The notes under the pieces are model-generated. The model was not told the origin of the DNA. It did no database searches and saw only the letters and a list, made by a program, of their open reading frames with translations. The translations under genes were made by a program, and so were the position numbers. 64,000 nucleotides of DNA, from assembly GCA_003612585.1 (NCBI GenBank), contig RAZH01000004.1:62001-126000 (forward strand). The letters run 5' to 3'. Of this stretch, positions 53,966 through 62,070 are shown in pieces (positions within the stretch are counted from its first letter, which is position 1; each line of letters opens with the position of its first letter). Source of the stretch: a bacterium 1XD42-54 (GTDB taxonomy: Bacteria > Bacillota > Clostridia > Lachnospirales > Lachnospiraceae).

Positions 53966-54111
53966 AATTTTTCTTTCAGGGAATGCTACATTTTGCAACA
54001 CCCTTTTTCCTTTCTCCCAAATATCACTCTAATATGAAAAACGACTGCAACATCTCCATATCTTCTTTTTCCGCGAAACAAAAGTATATGCAAATCATTG
54101 CAGCCGGACGC

Positions 54112-54522
54112 TTAACGTTTATTCTGATTTTTCAGCCGGGTATCCAGCTGAATATTCTCTTTTTGTAACTGAACATTTTTTTCCTGAAGCAACTGTGCTT
54201 CCTTCTCTGCATTCTCCAGCTTAATCTGCGCTGTGATCAGTTCATGTTTAAAATCATACAGCTCTTTATCTTTTTCAGAGAGCTCACGTTCCAGCTCCTC
54301 CACCTTTTTTTTCATCTTAAAATAGTCGTCTGCCGTATTCAGATTCAGCAGAATATTTCTGAGATCCGGGGAAAGTCTGACATACCCGTCCATATTTTTA
54401 AGCTCTGAAATCTTTGCATTCAGGTATGTTGCAACACGCTGCAGGTACTCCTCGCTCTCATAGCCGCTGAGCGTATAAATTTTTCCGGCTATGATTACCT
54501 GTGTGGTATTTTTGGATGACAT
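54112..54522 (-). CDS. zapA: Cell division protein ZapA
   Basis: This 136-residue protein has the ZapA globular head (TTQVIIAGKIYTLSGYESEE, VATYLNAKISELKN) and a long C-terminal coiled coil (VEELERELSEKDKELYDF, AEKEAQLLQEKN). It bundles FtsZ filaments at midcell. AAAGGAAG precedes the ATG. It precedes the U32 gene and the FtsW-PBP pair, so this run mixes division and envelope genes. Confidence 0.9.
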   Translation of the reverse strand: MSSKNTTQVIIAGKIYTLSGYESEEYLQRVATYLNAKISELKNMDGYVRLSPDLRNILLNLNTADDYFKMKKKVEELERELSEKDKELYDFKHELITAQIKLENAEKEAQLLQEKNVQLQKENIQLDTRLKNQNKR

Positions 54523-54587
54523 ATAGGAACTTCCTTTCCATTTATCTTCAGACTTAAAACTTCTTACATTACCAAAACTAATACAAC

Positions 54588-54725
54588 AGACTCGAGAAAA
54601 TGTTACACATTTTCCCTCGTTAAGATATGCTTCGCATATTTTACATTACAAAACCTCTACAATTAGACTCGAGAAAATGTTGCACATTTTCCCTCGTTAA
54701 GATATGCTTCGCATATCTTATATTA
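54588..54725. repeat. Two 61-bp direct repeats with 77-bp period, each with two hairpins
   Basis: Copies begin at 54588 and 54665 and share about 58 of 61 bases. Each holds a CTCGAGAAAATGT stem pairing with ACATTTTCCCTCG (a two-base bulge) and a second stem AAGATATGC pairing with GCATATCTT. They fill the gap between ruvB and zapA. The hairpins could end the ruvAB transcript, or they may be a repeat family seen elsewhere in the genome. Confidence 0.85.
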
Positions 54726-54752
54726 TAAACAAATTATACATAATTACAACAA

Positions 54753-55745
54753 CTATTTCTCGCGGCCCAGATGTCTGTAGGCAAAATCGGTCACTACCCT
54801 GCCCTTGGGAGTCCGATTGAGAAAACCGTTTTTGATCAGATATGGCTCATATACGTCTTCTATTGTACCGGAATCCTCTCCAATGGCAGCTGCAAGTGTT
54901 TCGAGTCCTACCGGCCCGCCTCCGAATTTATCAATCATAAGCTCCAAAATTCCCCGGTCAATACGGTCCAGGCCATAACGATCTACTTCCAGCAGATCAA
55001 GTGCTTCTGACGCAATGGCCCCTGAAATACTTCCGTCATAGCGCACCTGTGCGTAATCTCTGACACGCTTCAGCATACGGTTGGCAAGACGCGGCGTGCC
55101 GCGCGAACGGCGCGCTATCTCAAGTGCGCCTCTGTTATCCATGCATACCTCCAATACCTGAGCAGAGCGAAGCACGATTGTCTGTAACTCTTTTTCAGAA
55201 TAATACTCCAGATGGTTTACCACACCGAAACGGTCGCGCAAAGGAGCGGACAGCATGCCTGCCCGAGTCGTTGCTCCGACCAGAGTAAAATGCGGCAGAT
55301 CCAGGCGTATCGAACGGGCAGCCGCCCCTTTTCCAATCATAATGTCAATCGCAAAATCTTCCATGGCGGGATAAAGTACTTCCTCAACCTGACGGTTTAA
55401 ACGATGTATTTCATCCACAAACAGAACGTCTCCCTCCTGAAGGTTATTGAGGATTGCTGCCATTTCTCCCGGTTTTTCAATTGCCGGTCCAGACGTGATT
55501 TTTATGTTGACCTCCATTTCATTTGCCACAATACAGGCAAGCGTTGTCTTTCCAAGTCCGGGCGGACCGTAAAACAAAACATGATCCAGAGAATCTTTTC
55601 GTTGCTTTGCCGCCTCTATAAAAATCTTTAGCGTACTTTTTACTTTTTCCTGTCCAATATAATCCTTCAGAAGCTGCGGACGAAGTCCGGTCTCCAGCCG
55701 AATATCTTCTTCCGTCGTATCTGTTGTGATAATTCTTTTTGCCAT
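54753..55745 (-). CDS. ruvB: Holliday junction branch migration ATPase RuvB
   Basis: This 330-residue AAA+ motor works with RuvA and RuvC/RecU. The P-loop [18 protein letters not shown], Walker B with [19 protein letters not shown], sensor [18 protein letters not shown] and the winged-helix end [13 protein letters not shown] are intact. It follows ruvA by 16 bp with GAGGG before the ATG. There is no ruvC in this stretch; recU at 25440 may supply resolution. Confidence 0.97.
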   Translation of the reverse strand: MAKRIITTDTTEEDIRLETGLRPQLLKDYIGQEKVKSTLKIFIEAAKQRKDSLDHVLFYGPPGLGKTTLACIVANEMEVNIKITSGPAIEKPGEMAAILNNLQEGDVLFVDEIHRLNRQVEEVLYPAMEDFAIDIMIGKGAAARSIRLDLPHFTLVGATTRAGMLSAPLRDRFGVVNHLEYYSEKELQTIVLRSAQVLEVCMDNRGALEIARRSRGTPRLANRMLKRVRDYAQVRYDGSISGAIASEALDLLEVDRYGLDRIDRGILELMIDKFGGGPVGLETLAAAIGEDSGTIEDVYEPYLIKNGFLNRTPKGRVVTDFAYRHLGREK

Positions 55746-55761
55746 ATACTTTTTCCCTCAA

Positions 55762-56379
55762 TTATAAAAATGCCATCTGCTTCAGTGCAAGCTTCAGAAT
55801 CGTCTCAGTGTCCATATCTTCTGTAAGGTCTGCTTTGCTTACCGCCTTCAGTGCATCGCTGTTTGAATACCCAAGTGCAGTAAGCGCCTGAATTGCTTCT
55901 GCTTTTGCTGCGGAAGCCTCACTGCCCGAAACATGCGCGGCTTCTGTATGTTGTATCTTTTTTTCAAATGCATCTTCCAGACTCAGCTTGTCTTTTAGTT
56001 CCAAAATCAGTTTTTTGGCTGTCTTGGCTCCGATGCCAGGCGCCTTTGCGATCGTCTTCGCGTCATCCGAAAGAACCGCAAAACGCAAATCATCGGCTGT
56101 CAAAACAGACAAAATCCCAAGCGCCGCTTTCGGCCCGATGCCGTTTACTGCAATCAGAAGCCGATACATCTCCAGGTCATCCTGTGTAAGAAAACCAAAG
56201 AGCTGCATCGCGTCTTCCTTGACATTCATATATGTATAAATCCGTACTTCTTCGCCTCTCCCCGGCATCTCCTGCGCATCCCGCCCGGAAATAAAAATCT
56301 GAAACCCGATGTGGTTTACATCTAGCACCACTTTCGTTTCCGTCACTTCTTCTACAATCCCCTGTACATATGCAATCAT
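55762..56379 (-). CDS. ruvA: Holliday junction protein RuvA
   Basis: This 205-residue protein holds the four-way junction for RuvB. The OB-fold start MIAYVQGIVEEVTETKVVLD, two helix-hairpin-helix motifs (LLIAVNGIGPKAALGILS and AKAPGIGAKTAKKLILEL) and the small C-terminal RuvB-binding domain (ALTALGYSNSDALKAVSKA) are present. The start at 56379 has GAGGAAGG upstream, giving the usual N-terminus. Hep/Gx transporter and NusG-II genes precede it. Confidence 0.96.
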   Translation of the reverse strand: MIAYVQGIVEEVTETKVVLDVNHIGFQIFISGRDAQEMPGRGEEVRIYTYMNVKEDAMQLFGFLTQDDLEMYRLLIAVNGIGPKAALGILSVLTADDLRFAVLSDDAKTIAKAPGIGAKTAKKLILELKDKLSLEDAFEKKIQHTEAAHVSGSEASAAKAEAIQALTALGYSNSDALKAVSKADLTEDMDTETILKLALKQMAFL

Positions 56380-56451
56380 TCTTTTTCCTTCCTCTTTGAA
56401 CTTCTGTTCGATAAACACAAAATTTATTCAAAATAATTTGCAACCACTTTG

Positions 56452-56985
56452 CTATTTGCACGATTCTTCTAATGAATTTATCCCTGATTCATCCAATATC
56501 TTTGCCGGAATCCGCTTTACAACCTCCTGGCTCACCACACCGACAACCACACCCGCCATAGCACCGGAAATCAATAAGACCGGCAGATAGTACAGAACAG
56601 ATAGATTTTCAACAAGCAACATAGCGATCAGTAGCTGTGCGATATTATGCGATATCCCGCCTGCAATACTGGTGCCAACAATGGAAAAAATATCTGTTTT
56701 TTTCACCAGAATCATAACGGTCAGACTAAGCAGTGCCCCTCCCAGACTATATAAAACAGAAGCAACATTTCCAAACAGGATTCCGGTCAGAACAATCCGA
56801 ATCACGGCTGTCAAAAAAGCTGCCTGATAGCCCATCAGGTATAAAACCGACAAAGAGATACTGTTCGCTATTCCGATCTTCACACCCGGTATTCCTCCCA
56901 GAAAAGGAAAAAGTGATTCGATATAACCAAGAATCATAGCCAAAGCTGTAAAAATGCCCAAATATGCGATTCGATTTGCTCTCAT
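56452..56985 (-). CDS. Gx transporter family membrane protein
   Basis: This 177-residue protein has five or six hydrophobic helices. It belongs to PF07456, once labelled heptaprenyl diphosphate synthase component I and now often called Gx transporter. GIPGVKIGIANSISLSVLYL and ILFGNVASVLYSLGGALLSL are family blocks. The substrate is unknown. It lies 24 bp after the NusG-II gene, a conserved neighbour in Clostridia, with GGAGGG before the ATG. Confidence 0.85.
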   Translation of the reverse strand: MRANRIAYLGIFTALAMILGYIESLFPFLGGIPGVKIGIANSISLSVLYLMGYQAAFLTAVIRIVLTGILFGNVASVLYSLGGALLSLTVMILVKKTDIFSIVGTSIAGGISHNIAQLLIAMLLVENLSVLYYLPVLLISGAMAGVVVGVVSQEVVKRIPAKILDESGINSLEESCK

Positions 56986-57009
56986 CTTTCCCTCCGGCTT
57001 TTTGCCTTA

Positions 57010-57411
57010 TTAAGATACAATGACATCCGGCTGTTCTTCCTGGCTTTCTTTATCTTCCTCAACCTGCACAACAACACGATGGGGCAGACAGACAATCATT
57101 TCTCCCTCTGTCTGAATAATACCCTGATGCTCACACAGATGATCCGGGCAGTCAGAAAAGATCATCCAGACTTTATGATCCTGAATCCTGATACGATTTC
57201 CAGTGCCGATCCAGATCTCCTGGTTTTTTGACAAAGGAAACGCTCCGTAAGCTCTGCCATCCTTCTCTACCACAACAAGTGCTCCATCCTTTTGAAAAAA
57301 AGAACGGGCCGCAAGCAAAATAATAGCAGCGGTAATGACAGATACACCTAATATAATATCTGCTTTTTTCACGCTAAACCCTTTCCTACGCTTATTTTCT
57401 GTAGGTTCCAT
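57010..57411 (-). CDS. NusG domain II protein, membrane-anchored
   Basis: This 133-residue protein has a single transmembrane helix near 17-35 (ADIILGVSVITAAIILL) and a NusG domain II (PF07009) with AYGAFPLSKNQEIWIGTG, DHKVWMIFSDCPDHLCEHQG and MIVCLPHRVVVQVE. The domain is the N-utilisation factor-like OB fold without the transcription NGN domain. In Clostridia it travels with the Gx transporter. The start is ATG at 57411; the TTG two codons earlier has no better site. Confidence 0.8.
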   Translation of the reverse strand: MEPTENKRRKGFSVKKADIILGVSVITAAIILLAARSFFQKDGALVVVEKDGRAYGAFPLSKNQEIWIGTGNRIRIQDHKVWMIFSDCPDHLCEHQGIIQTEGEMIVCLPHRVVVQVEEDKESQEEQPDVIVS

Positions 57412-57525
57412 GTACAATCATCGCAAAATCTTTTGAACTCAATTTCTCAAATGATTTATTCCGATTACCCGGCACAACTTATCATCTATCCTGTTTTGCA
57501 ATTACTTTCTGCATTTTAACATAAG

Positions 57526-57565
57526 AAAAGGATAAAATCAATCATACGTTCGATTTTATCCTTTT
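57526..57565. terminator. Perfect bidirectional terminator after the SleB-type gene
   Basis: AAAAGGATAAAATC and GATTTTATCCTTTT form a perfect 14-bp stem with a 12-nt loop. The T run on the minus strand ends the SleB-type transcript. Confidence 0.85.
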
Positions 57566-57579
57566 CTTTGAAATTGTTC

Positions 57580-58836
57580 TTAACGCTTCCATACTTCAAA
57601 AAATACGTGATCCCCAATCTTCTGATATTCAGAAACAAGACCAAGACTTGTGTATGCCGGCAGTGTCATAAAAAACAGACAATCAAACGGCTTCTTTTTT
57701 CCATCCAGCTGCAAATAGATATCGGTACCTGCCGCCCGGCAGGCCTCAAATCTTGCGATGACTGTTCTGGCCGCCTTTTTCGATTCCGGATCAACCAGAG
57801 CCGGATTTTTCAGTGCCCGTGTAAGACTTCCGTCTCTCGCAGGAGCAAACTGCATGTCCTGATAAACAACCTCACGCAGCACATCTGGGAACAACGGACT
57901 GTATAAGCGATTCAAAAGCACAAGCCCGACAGCCACCTTTCCGGTATAGGACTGATTTCCGGATTCACAGTATATAATCGTGGCAAGAAGTGTTTCATCG
58001 TCTGTGAGCGGATCCGTAAAATACTCGTTATGTACCTTGACACCTGCGGTTGGCTTTGGAGCTCCATTCTCAGAAACCTCTGTTCCGATACCATTTCCGT
58101 CAAACTGATACGTTTTTCCTTCAATTGTCAGTTTTACATTGACTGTTTTCTTGTAGGTTTTGGGATCGAAGTAATAATAATCGGTACCTATTTTCTGTAA
58201 TCCAATACACGCCTTTGTATTGCTTCCAAGATAACAGTCATCCTTCCAGGTATTTTTCAAACGGAGTCCGGTTTTGCCTACATAGTAGCGGCCAATCCAT
58301 TTGTTTTTTACCATGGCCCCATCTGCGCCGTAGTAATAGTATTTTCCATTTGTCTTGACCCATTTATTTTTTACCATGCGACCGTGCTTGGACTCAAAAT
58401 AATAGATCTTCTTGTTGTAGGTCAGTCGGCCCTTCTGAACTGCTCCGCGTTTGTCAAAGGCGTATGTATATCCATTTGGAGCCTTTTTCATGCCATTCGC
58501 GTACACGGCACCATTGGAGCCTGCATAATACATATTATTCTTGTATTTAATCCATTTATTTTTTACTAGCACACCGGTCTTTTTAAAGTAATACCATTTC
58601 TTTCCTTTGTAGAGCCAGCCTGTCTGACGGACTCCCTTGGAATTGACATAGTAAGACTTTGACCCTTCTTTGATCCACTTTTTCTTTACCTTTTTTCCTT
58701 TTAAATAATAGGAATAGGTGCCATTCGAATTCTTTTTCCAGCCTGCTTCTGCACGGACACTCATACAGGAAAACATGAGTAAAAACAATATGACTGTAAC
58801 AAATAGCATCCGTCTGTTCCTGTGTTTCGTAACCAT
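57580..58836 (-). CDS. Secreted spore cortex-type hydrolase (SleB domain) with repeats
   Basis: This 418-residue protein has a signal peptide, then repeats of the choline/glucan-binding kind (YSYYLKGKKVKKKWIKE, WYYFKKTGVLVKNKWIK, YYYGADGAMVKNKWIG) from about 33 to 230, and a C-terminal SleB (cell-wall hydrolase 2) domain around residue 285. ATIIYCESGNQSYTGKVAVG carries the catalytic glutamate. The arrangement suggests a germination or outgrowth lytic transglycosylase held on the wall by the repeats. The start at 58836 follows AGAGGAG. Confidence 0.85.
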   Translation of the reverse strand: MVTKHRNRRMLFVTVILFLLMFSCMSVRAEAGWKKNSNGTYSYYLKGKKVKKKWIKEGSKSYYVNSKGVRQTGWLYKGKKWYYFKKTGVLVKNKWIKYKNNMYYAGSNGAVYANGMKKAPNGYTYAFDKRGAVQKGRLTYNKKIYYFESKHGRMVKNKWVKTNGKYYYYGADGAMVKNKWIGRYYVGKTGLRLKNTWKDDCYLGSNTKACIGLQKIGTDYYYFDPKTYKKTVNVKLTIEGKTYQFDGNGIGTEVSENGAPKPTAGVKVHNEYFTDPLTDDETLLATIIYCESGNQSYTGKVAVGLVLLNRLYSPLFPDVLREVVYQDMQFAPARDGSLTRALKNPALVDPESKKAARTVIARFEACRAAGTDIYLQLDGKKKPFDCLFFMTLPAYTSLGLVSEYQKIGDHVFFEVWKR

Positions 58837-58892
58837 CACTTTCTCCTCTGGAACTTAATAATTTCGATTTGTTTTCGTAACATTTGATTCAT

Positions 58893-58921
58893 ATTATATG
58901 ATAAATATTACACTATGTCAA
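58893..58921 (-). promoter_or_regulatory. Consensus promoter of the SleB-type gene
   Basis: TTGACA (58916-58921) and TATAAT (58893-58898) lie 17 bp apart on the minus strand, a perfect vegetative-type match even though the product looks like a germination enzyme. The rest of the gap 58840-59047 holds nothing else clear. Confidence 0.8.
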
Positions 58922-59047
58922 ACAAAACCTGGCGCAAAATGAAACAATTATGTACAAAAAACCATATTTTGTTACATTTTGCGCGTACCGCTTAATAAAA
59001 TTGCCGGGTTGCAGGCTGTTTATGGTTACTATACAAAAACAATATGA

Positions 59048-60517
59048 TTAGAATATGATGCAGATAATTCTTCCCTTAGATTCATTCACAATTTTTTTCA
59101 TCGTATCCTGAAGGCGCTGCTGACTTTCTTCACCAATTGAGGAAAGTTTTGCCTGAATCCCGTCTTCTACCATCTGTTCAATAGATTTTCCAAAAATCAG
59201 CGTGTTCCAGGCTCCTTCTTCAGAATTTTCATTCTCCCGCATGTAATTAATCAGATCTTCGGCCTGAGATTCACTCCCCACAATCGGTGCGATTTCAGTC
59301 TCAATATCCGCACGGATCAGATGAATCGAGGGTGATGTAGCTTTGATCTTTACGCCATATTTATTTCCCTGTCGGATGACCACCGGCTCATCCATCTGAA
59401 TTTCTTCTTTCAGCGGCGTGATCACGCCATAACCGGTCTGTCTCACTGCATTTACTGCGCTGGCTACTGCTTCATATTCTTTTTTCAGGGCTGACATCTC
59501 CCTGACGATGGAAATCAGCTTGTATTCGCTTGCTATTTCCGTCCCTGTCATCTCGCTCAGCACCTGATAATACAGTGAATCCTGCATCTGGATATCAATC
59601 TCTGCATTTCCGTTTGACAGGTCGACCGCTTCAAGCTTTGCTTTTTTGATAAATTCGCTGTTTACGCCGAGCGAGTCCGCATAAATATCCCGTACCGTAT
59701 GAAGCTTTTGCATTGCATTCTTTGCAGCTGCAAATAGATCCTGTTTCAGCCAATGGCCATTTTCCAGTGTTTCCGTCCACTTGGGAATCTGAAATACAAC
59801 CCTGGTAAGCGGAAATTCCAGCAAAAATTCTTCAAATACAGTCTGAATTTCTTTTGTTCCAATCTGTTCACAGTTCAGGATCATACTGGAAACGCCATAT
59901 GTATCATTCAGATACGCAGATGCCGCCCGTGCTTCTTCACTGTAAGGCTTTGCGGAATTCAAAATCACAAGAAACGGTTTCCCGAGCTGCTGAAGCTGTG
60001 TAATCGCTTCTTTTTCTGCCTCAAGAAAACTTTCCCTTGGAAGGTCTCCGAAGCTTCCATCCGTAGTAATTACAATCCCCACGGTTGCATGATCTGTAAT
60101 TACTTTCTGTGTTCCCATTCTGGCTGCCTCGCCAAACGCCATAGGCTGTTCCTGCCATGGTGTTTTGACCATACGTGGTACACCATTCTCTTCTGTTCCC
60201 TCGGCTCCCGGCACAAGAAATCCGACACAGTCCACCATTCGTAATTTCATAACGGTGCCATCCCCTATTGCAATCTGTGCGGCTTCTCTCGGAATAAATT
60301 TGGGTTCTACTGTCGTCACTGTCTTTCCGGTTGCACTGGCAGGCATCTCATCTTTTGCCCGGTCATGTTCCTGTCCTTCAAGCTCCGGCAGTACCAAATG
60401 CTCTACTACTTTTCTCACAAAGGTAGATTTCCCTGTCCGCACAGGGCCTACGATGCCCACGTAAATATCGCCGCCTGTCCTCGTCTGAATATCCTTGTAT
60501 AAATCAAATTTTTCCAT
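59048..60517 (-). CDS. spoIVA: Spore coat morphogenetic ATPase SpoIVA
   Basis: This 489-residue protein forms the basement layer of the spore coat by ATP-driven polymerisation at the outer forespore membrane. The Walker A motif GPVRTGKST is at 24-32, TVEPKFIPREAAQIAIGDG and VDCVGFLVPGAEG follow, and the C-terminal end IIF is the normal hydrophobic tail. The length matches Bacillus (492). The ATG at 60517 is used; the TTG at 60520 is only its upstream codon. AGGGGG stands before the ATG and lies inside a perfect hairpin. Expression under sigma-E is expected. Confidence 0.96.
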   Translation of the reverse strand: MEKFDLYKDIQTRTGGDIYVGIVGPVRTGKSTFVRKVVEHLVLPELEGQEHDRAKDEMPASATGKTVTTVEPKFIPREAAQIAIGDGTVMKLRMVDCVGFLVPGAEGTEENGVPRMVKTPWQEQPMAFGEAARMGTQKVITDHATVGIVITTDGSFGDLPRESFLEAEKEAITQLQQLGKPFLVILNSAKPYSEEARAASAYLNDTYGVSSMILNCEQIGTKEIQTVFEEFLLEFPLTRVVFQIPKWTETLENGHWLKQDLFAAAKNAMQKLHTVRDIYADSLGVNSEFIKKAKLEAVDLSNGNAEIDIQMQDSLYYQVLSEMTGTEIASEYKLISIVREMSALKKEYEAVASAVNAVRQTGYGVITPLKEEIQMDEPVVIRQGNKYGVKIKATSPSIHLIRADIETEIAPIVGSESQAEDLINYMRENENSEEGAWNTLIFGKSIEQMVEDGIQAKLSSIGEESQQRLQDTMKKIVNESKGRIICIIF

Positions 60518-60524
60518 CAAAAGA

Positions 60525-60559
60525 CCCCCTGCATATACTGGTTAAATATATGCAGGGGG
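60525..60559 (-). promoter_or_regulatory. Perfect 13-bp hairpin over the spoIVA ribosome-binding site
   Basis: CCCCCTGCATATA (60525-60537 on the plus strand) pairs with TATATGCAGGGGG (60547-60559) around a 9-nt loop. The GGGGG of one arm is the Shine-Dalgarno of spoIVA, seven bases from the ATG, so folding would hide it. The loop and the stem hold no T run, so it is not a normal terminator. Confidence 0.75.
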
Positions 60560-60640
60560 AATGGACCTCAGAACGCTTTTAAAGAAATTTCTTCAATCAT
60601 ATGAAAACGAAGACATTTTTGCCTGTATGGTAGCTTGCTT

Positions 60641-60696
60641 TCTAAAATGAAAAGGCGTAGCCTTTCTTTGCATTGCGGACTGCAAAAGGCTACGCC
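60641..60696 (-). terminator. Strong terminator closing the cobalamin riboswitch transcript
   Basis: GGCGTAGCC (60688-60696, minus strand) pairs with GGCTACGCC (60654-60662), with inner TTGCA/TGCAA pairs in the loop, and is followed by TTTTCATTTT. This is a canonical intrinsic terminator that no coding gene precedes on that strand. Confidence 0.88.
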
Positions 60697-61090
60697 GGTC
60701 GTACAGATCAGCTTGCGGAACGTCATCTGTACGCAGCTCCGAAGGCTTACTTTTATAAAAAGCTGATGCCAGCCAGAGCACAAGGAGGTATGTTTGTGTA
60801 TATCTCCATTGCCTTGAGACAACATTCCATTTTTTCTTTGTCTGACTAACCCAATACAGACAACCGGCAGCCAGCCGGTGCGGAGTGTTTTGCTTTACTC
60901 GGAAGCACTTCTCTCATATCAAGCAGGTTTCCTGGCTCACAGATCATCGCCTGCTTCTCCTTCTCGCGCTCATTGGGTACGCAATGGACTTTGAAGCTCA
61001 CTCCCTGTATACAGTGACCGGATCGCTCAGGCATCGCACCTGATTCCCTTTTCAGATAAACTGCACTTGATACGGCAATTTCTCATTACA
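60654..61090 (-). ncRNA. Candidate noncoding transcript under a cobalamin riboswitch
   Basis: From the promoter at 61098 the transcript would run through the aptamer, then about 260 nt with no convincing ORF, to the terminator at 60654. Within it are stem ACCGGC/GCCGGT near 60870-60880 and the 9-bp perfect hairpin CGTACAGAT/ATCTGTACG (60700-60733). The frames of 85 and 62 residues overlap these stems, have poor starts and match no family that I know. A B12-controlled small RNA is the interesting reading; the wreck of a lost B12 gene is the plain one. Confidence 0.4.
60917..61072 (-). promoter_or_regulatory. Cobalamin riboswitch aptamer
   Basis: On the minus strand the P1 arms TATCAAG (61066-61072) and CTTGATA (60917-60923) pair perfectly. 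Between them lie AAGGGAATCAGGTGCGATGC, then CACTGTATACAGGGAG, and finally the B12 box GAGCCAGGAAACCTGC. These match the conserved core of the AdoCbl/MeCbl riboswitch in order and spacing. The aptamer lies 18 nt after the predicted transcription start. No B12 synthesis or uptake gene follows on this strand before the terminator. Confidence 0.88.
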
Positions 61091-61097
61091 CGCTAAA

Positions 61098-61126
61098 AAT
61101 ATAGCACGGTTTCTGAAAATCGTCAA
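61098..61126 (-). promoter_or_regulatory. Promoter of the cobalamin riboswitch transcript
   Basis: TTGACG (61121-61126) and TATATT (61098-61103) are 17 bp apart on the minus strand. It lies only 45 bp after the folD stop, so the riboswitch has its own strong promoter independent of folD. Confidence 0.78.
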
Positions 61127-61171
61127 CCGTTTTGTGCCTTGTACACGGTCAGGCACAGCTATTCCGTTGCA

Positions 61172-62026
61172 TTACAGTCCTGCTTTTTTTGCAGCTGCAT
61201 CTACTACATGGCTTACAAGTACAGAAGTCGTAACACTGCCTACGCCACCCGGAACCGGTGTGATTGCATCTACAATCGGTTCTACCGCAGCGTAATCCAC
61301 ATCGCCGCAAAGCTTGCCCTCTGCGTTAACGTTGATACCTACATCAATGACCACCTGACCAGGTTTCACGTACTCAGCGCCAACTACGCCTGCACGGCCT
61401 GCGGCAACGATGATGATATCTGCCTCTTTTGCAACTGACGGCATATCTACTGTTCTTGTATGACAAACAGTAACGGTCGCATTTTTCTTGATCAGCATCA
61501 TGGCTGCCGGTTTCCCTACTACAAGACTGCGGCCAATTACAACCGCTTTCTTTCCGGTACAGTCGATTTCATAGTGATCAAGAATTTCCATACAAGCCTG
61601 AGGTGTGCATGGCGGGAAACCAATTGCCTTTCCAGTAAATACACCGGACATGGAACCGTCTGTCATACAGTCTACGTCCTTTGCCGGATCAAGCGCATTC
61701 TCAATCACGCTCTGATCCAGGTGCTTCGGAAGCGGACGGAACAGAAGTACGCCGTGAATTGCGTCGTTCTTGTTTACATCATCAATAACTTTCAGAAGCT
61801 CTTCCTGAGAAACATCACCCGGAAGAAGAATTTTTTCACATGCAACACCGAGTGTTTCACAGCGTTTTGTAGCGCCTCTCTCATAAGAAATATCACTTTC
61901 ATTTTCTCCGACACGAATGATTCCAAGCGTCGGTTTGATTCCTTTTGCCTCAACCTCTGCTACCTTTGCTTTGATTCTTTCGTTCAAAGCAGCGGTAACC
62001 TCTTTACCAAGTAACTGTTTTGCCAT
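61172..62026 (-). CDS. folD: Methylenetetrahydrofolate dehydrogenase / methenyl cyclohydrolase FolD
   Basis: This 284-residue bifunctional enzyme makes and reduces methenyl-tetrahydrofolate in the methyl branch of the Wood-Ljungdahl pathway. The N-terminal active-site block is GVLLFRPLPKHLDQ, a near relative of the usual LPLPxH motif, and PCTPQACMEIL and VVIGRSLVVGKPAAMML are the NADP-fold signatures. SD GGAG precedes the ATG at 62026. It stands 44 bp after fchA, which encodes a further cyclohydrolase. Confidence 0.96.
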   Translation of the reverse strand: MAKQLLGKEVTAALNERIKAKVAEVEAKGIKPTLGIIRVGENESDISYERGATKRCETLGVACEKILLPGDVSQEELLKVIDDVNKNDAIHGVLLFRPLPKHLDQSVIENALDPAKDVDCMTDGSMSGVFTGKAIGFPPCTPQACMEILDHYEIDCTGKKAVVIGRSLVVGKPAAMMLIKKNATVTVCHTRTVDMPSVAKEADIIIVAAGRAGVVGAEYVKPGQVVIDVGINVNAEGKLCGDVDYAAVEPIVDAITPVPGGVGSVTTSVLVSHVVDAAAKKAGL

Positions 62027-62070
62027 TGTTTTGCTCCTTTCATCCGCGGTCATCCAAATCCGCAGTTTCT

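Noticed and set aside
60568-60825. 85-residue frame on the minus strand after the riboswitch
   Set aside because: It lacks a ribosome-binding site, runs through two hairpins and the terminator, and reads as Cys/His/Arg-rich noise with no family pattern.
60783-60849. AGGAGG followed by an ATG and a 19-residue plus-strand frame
   Set aside because: The spacing of one base is too short for initiation and the frame is very small; the match looks accidental inside the riboswitch transcript.
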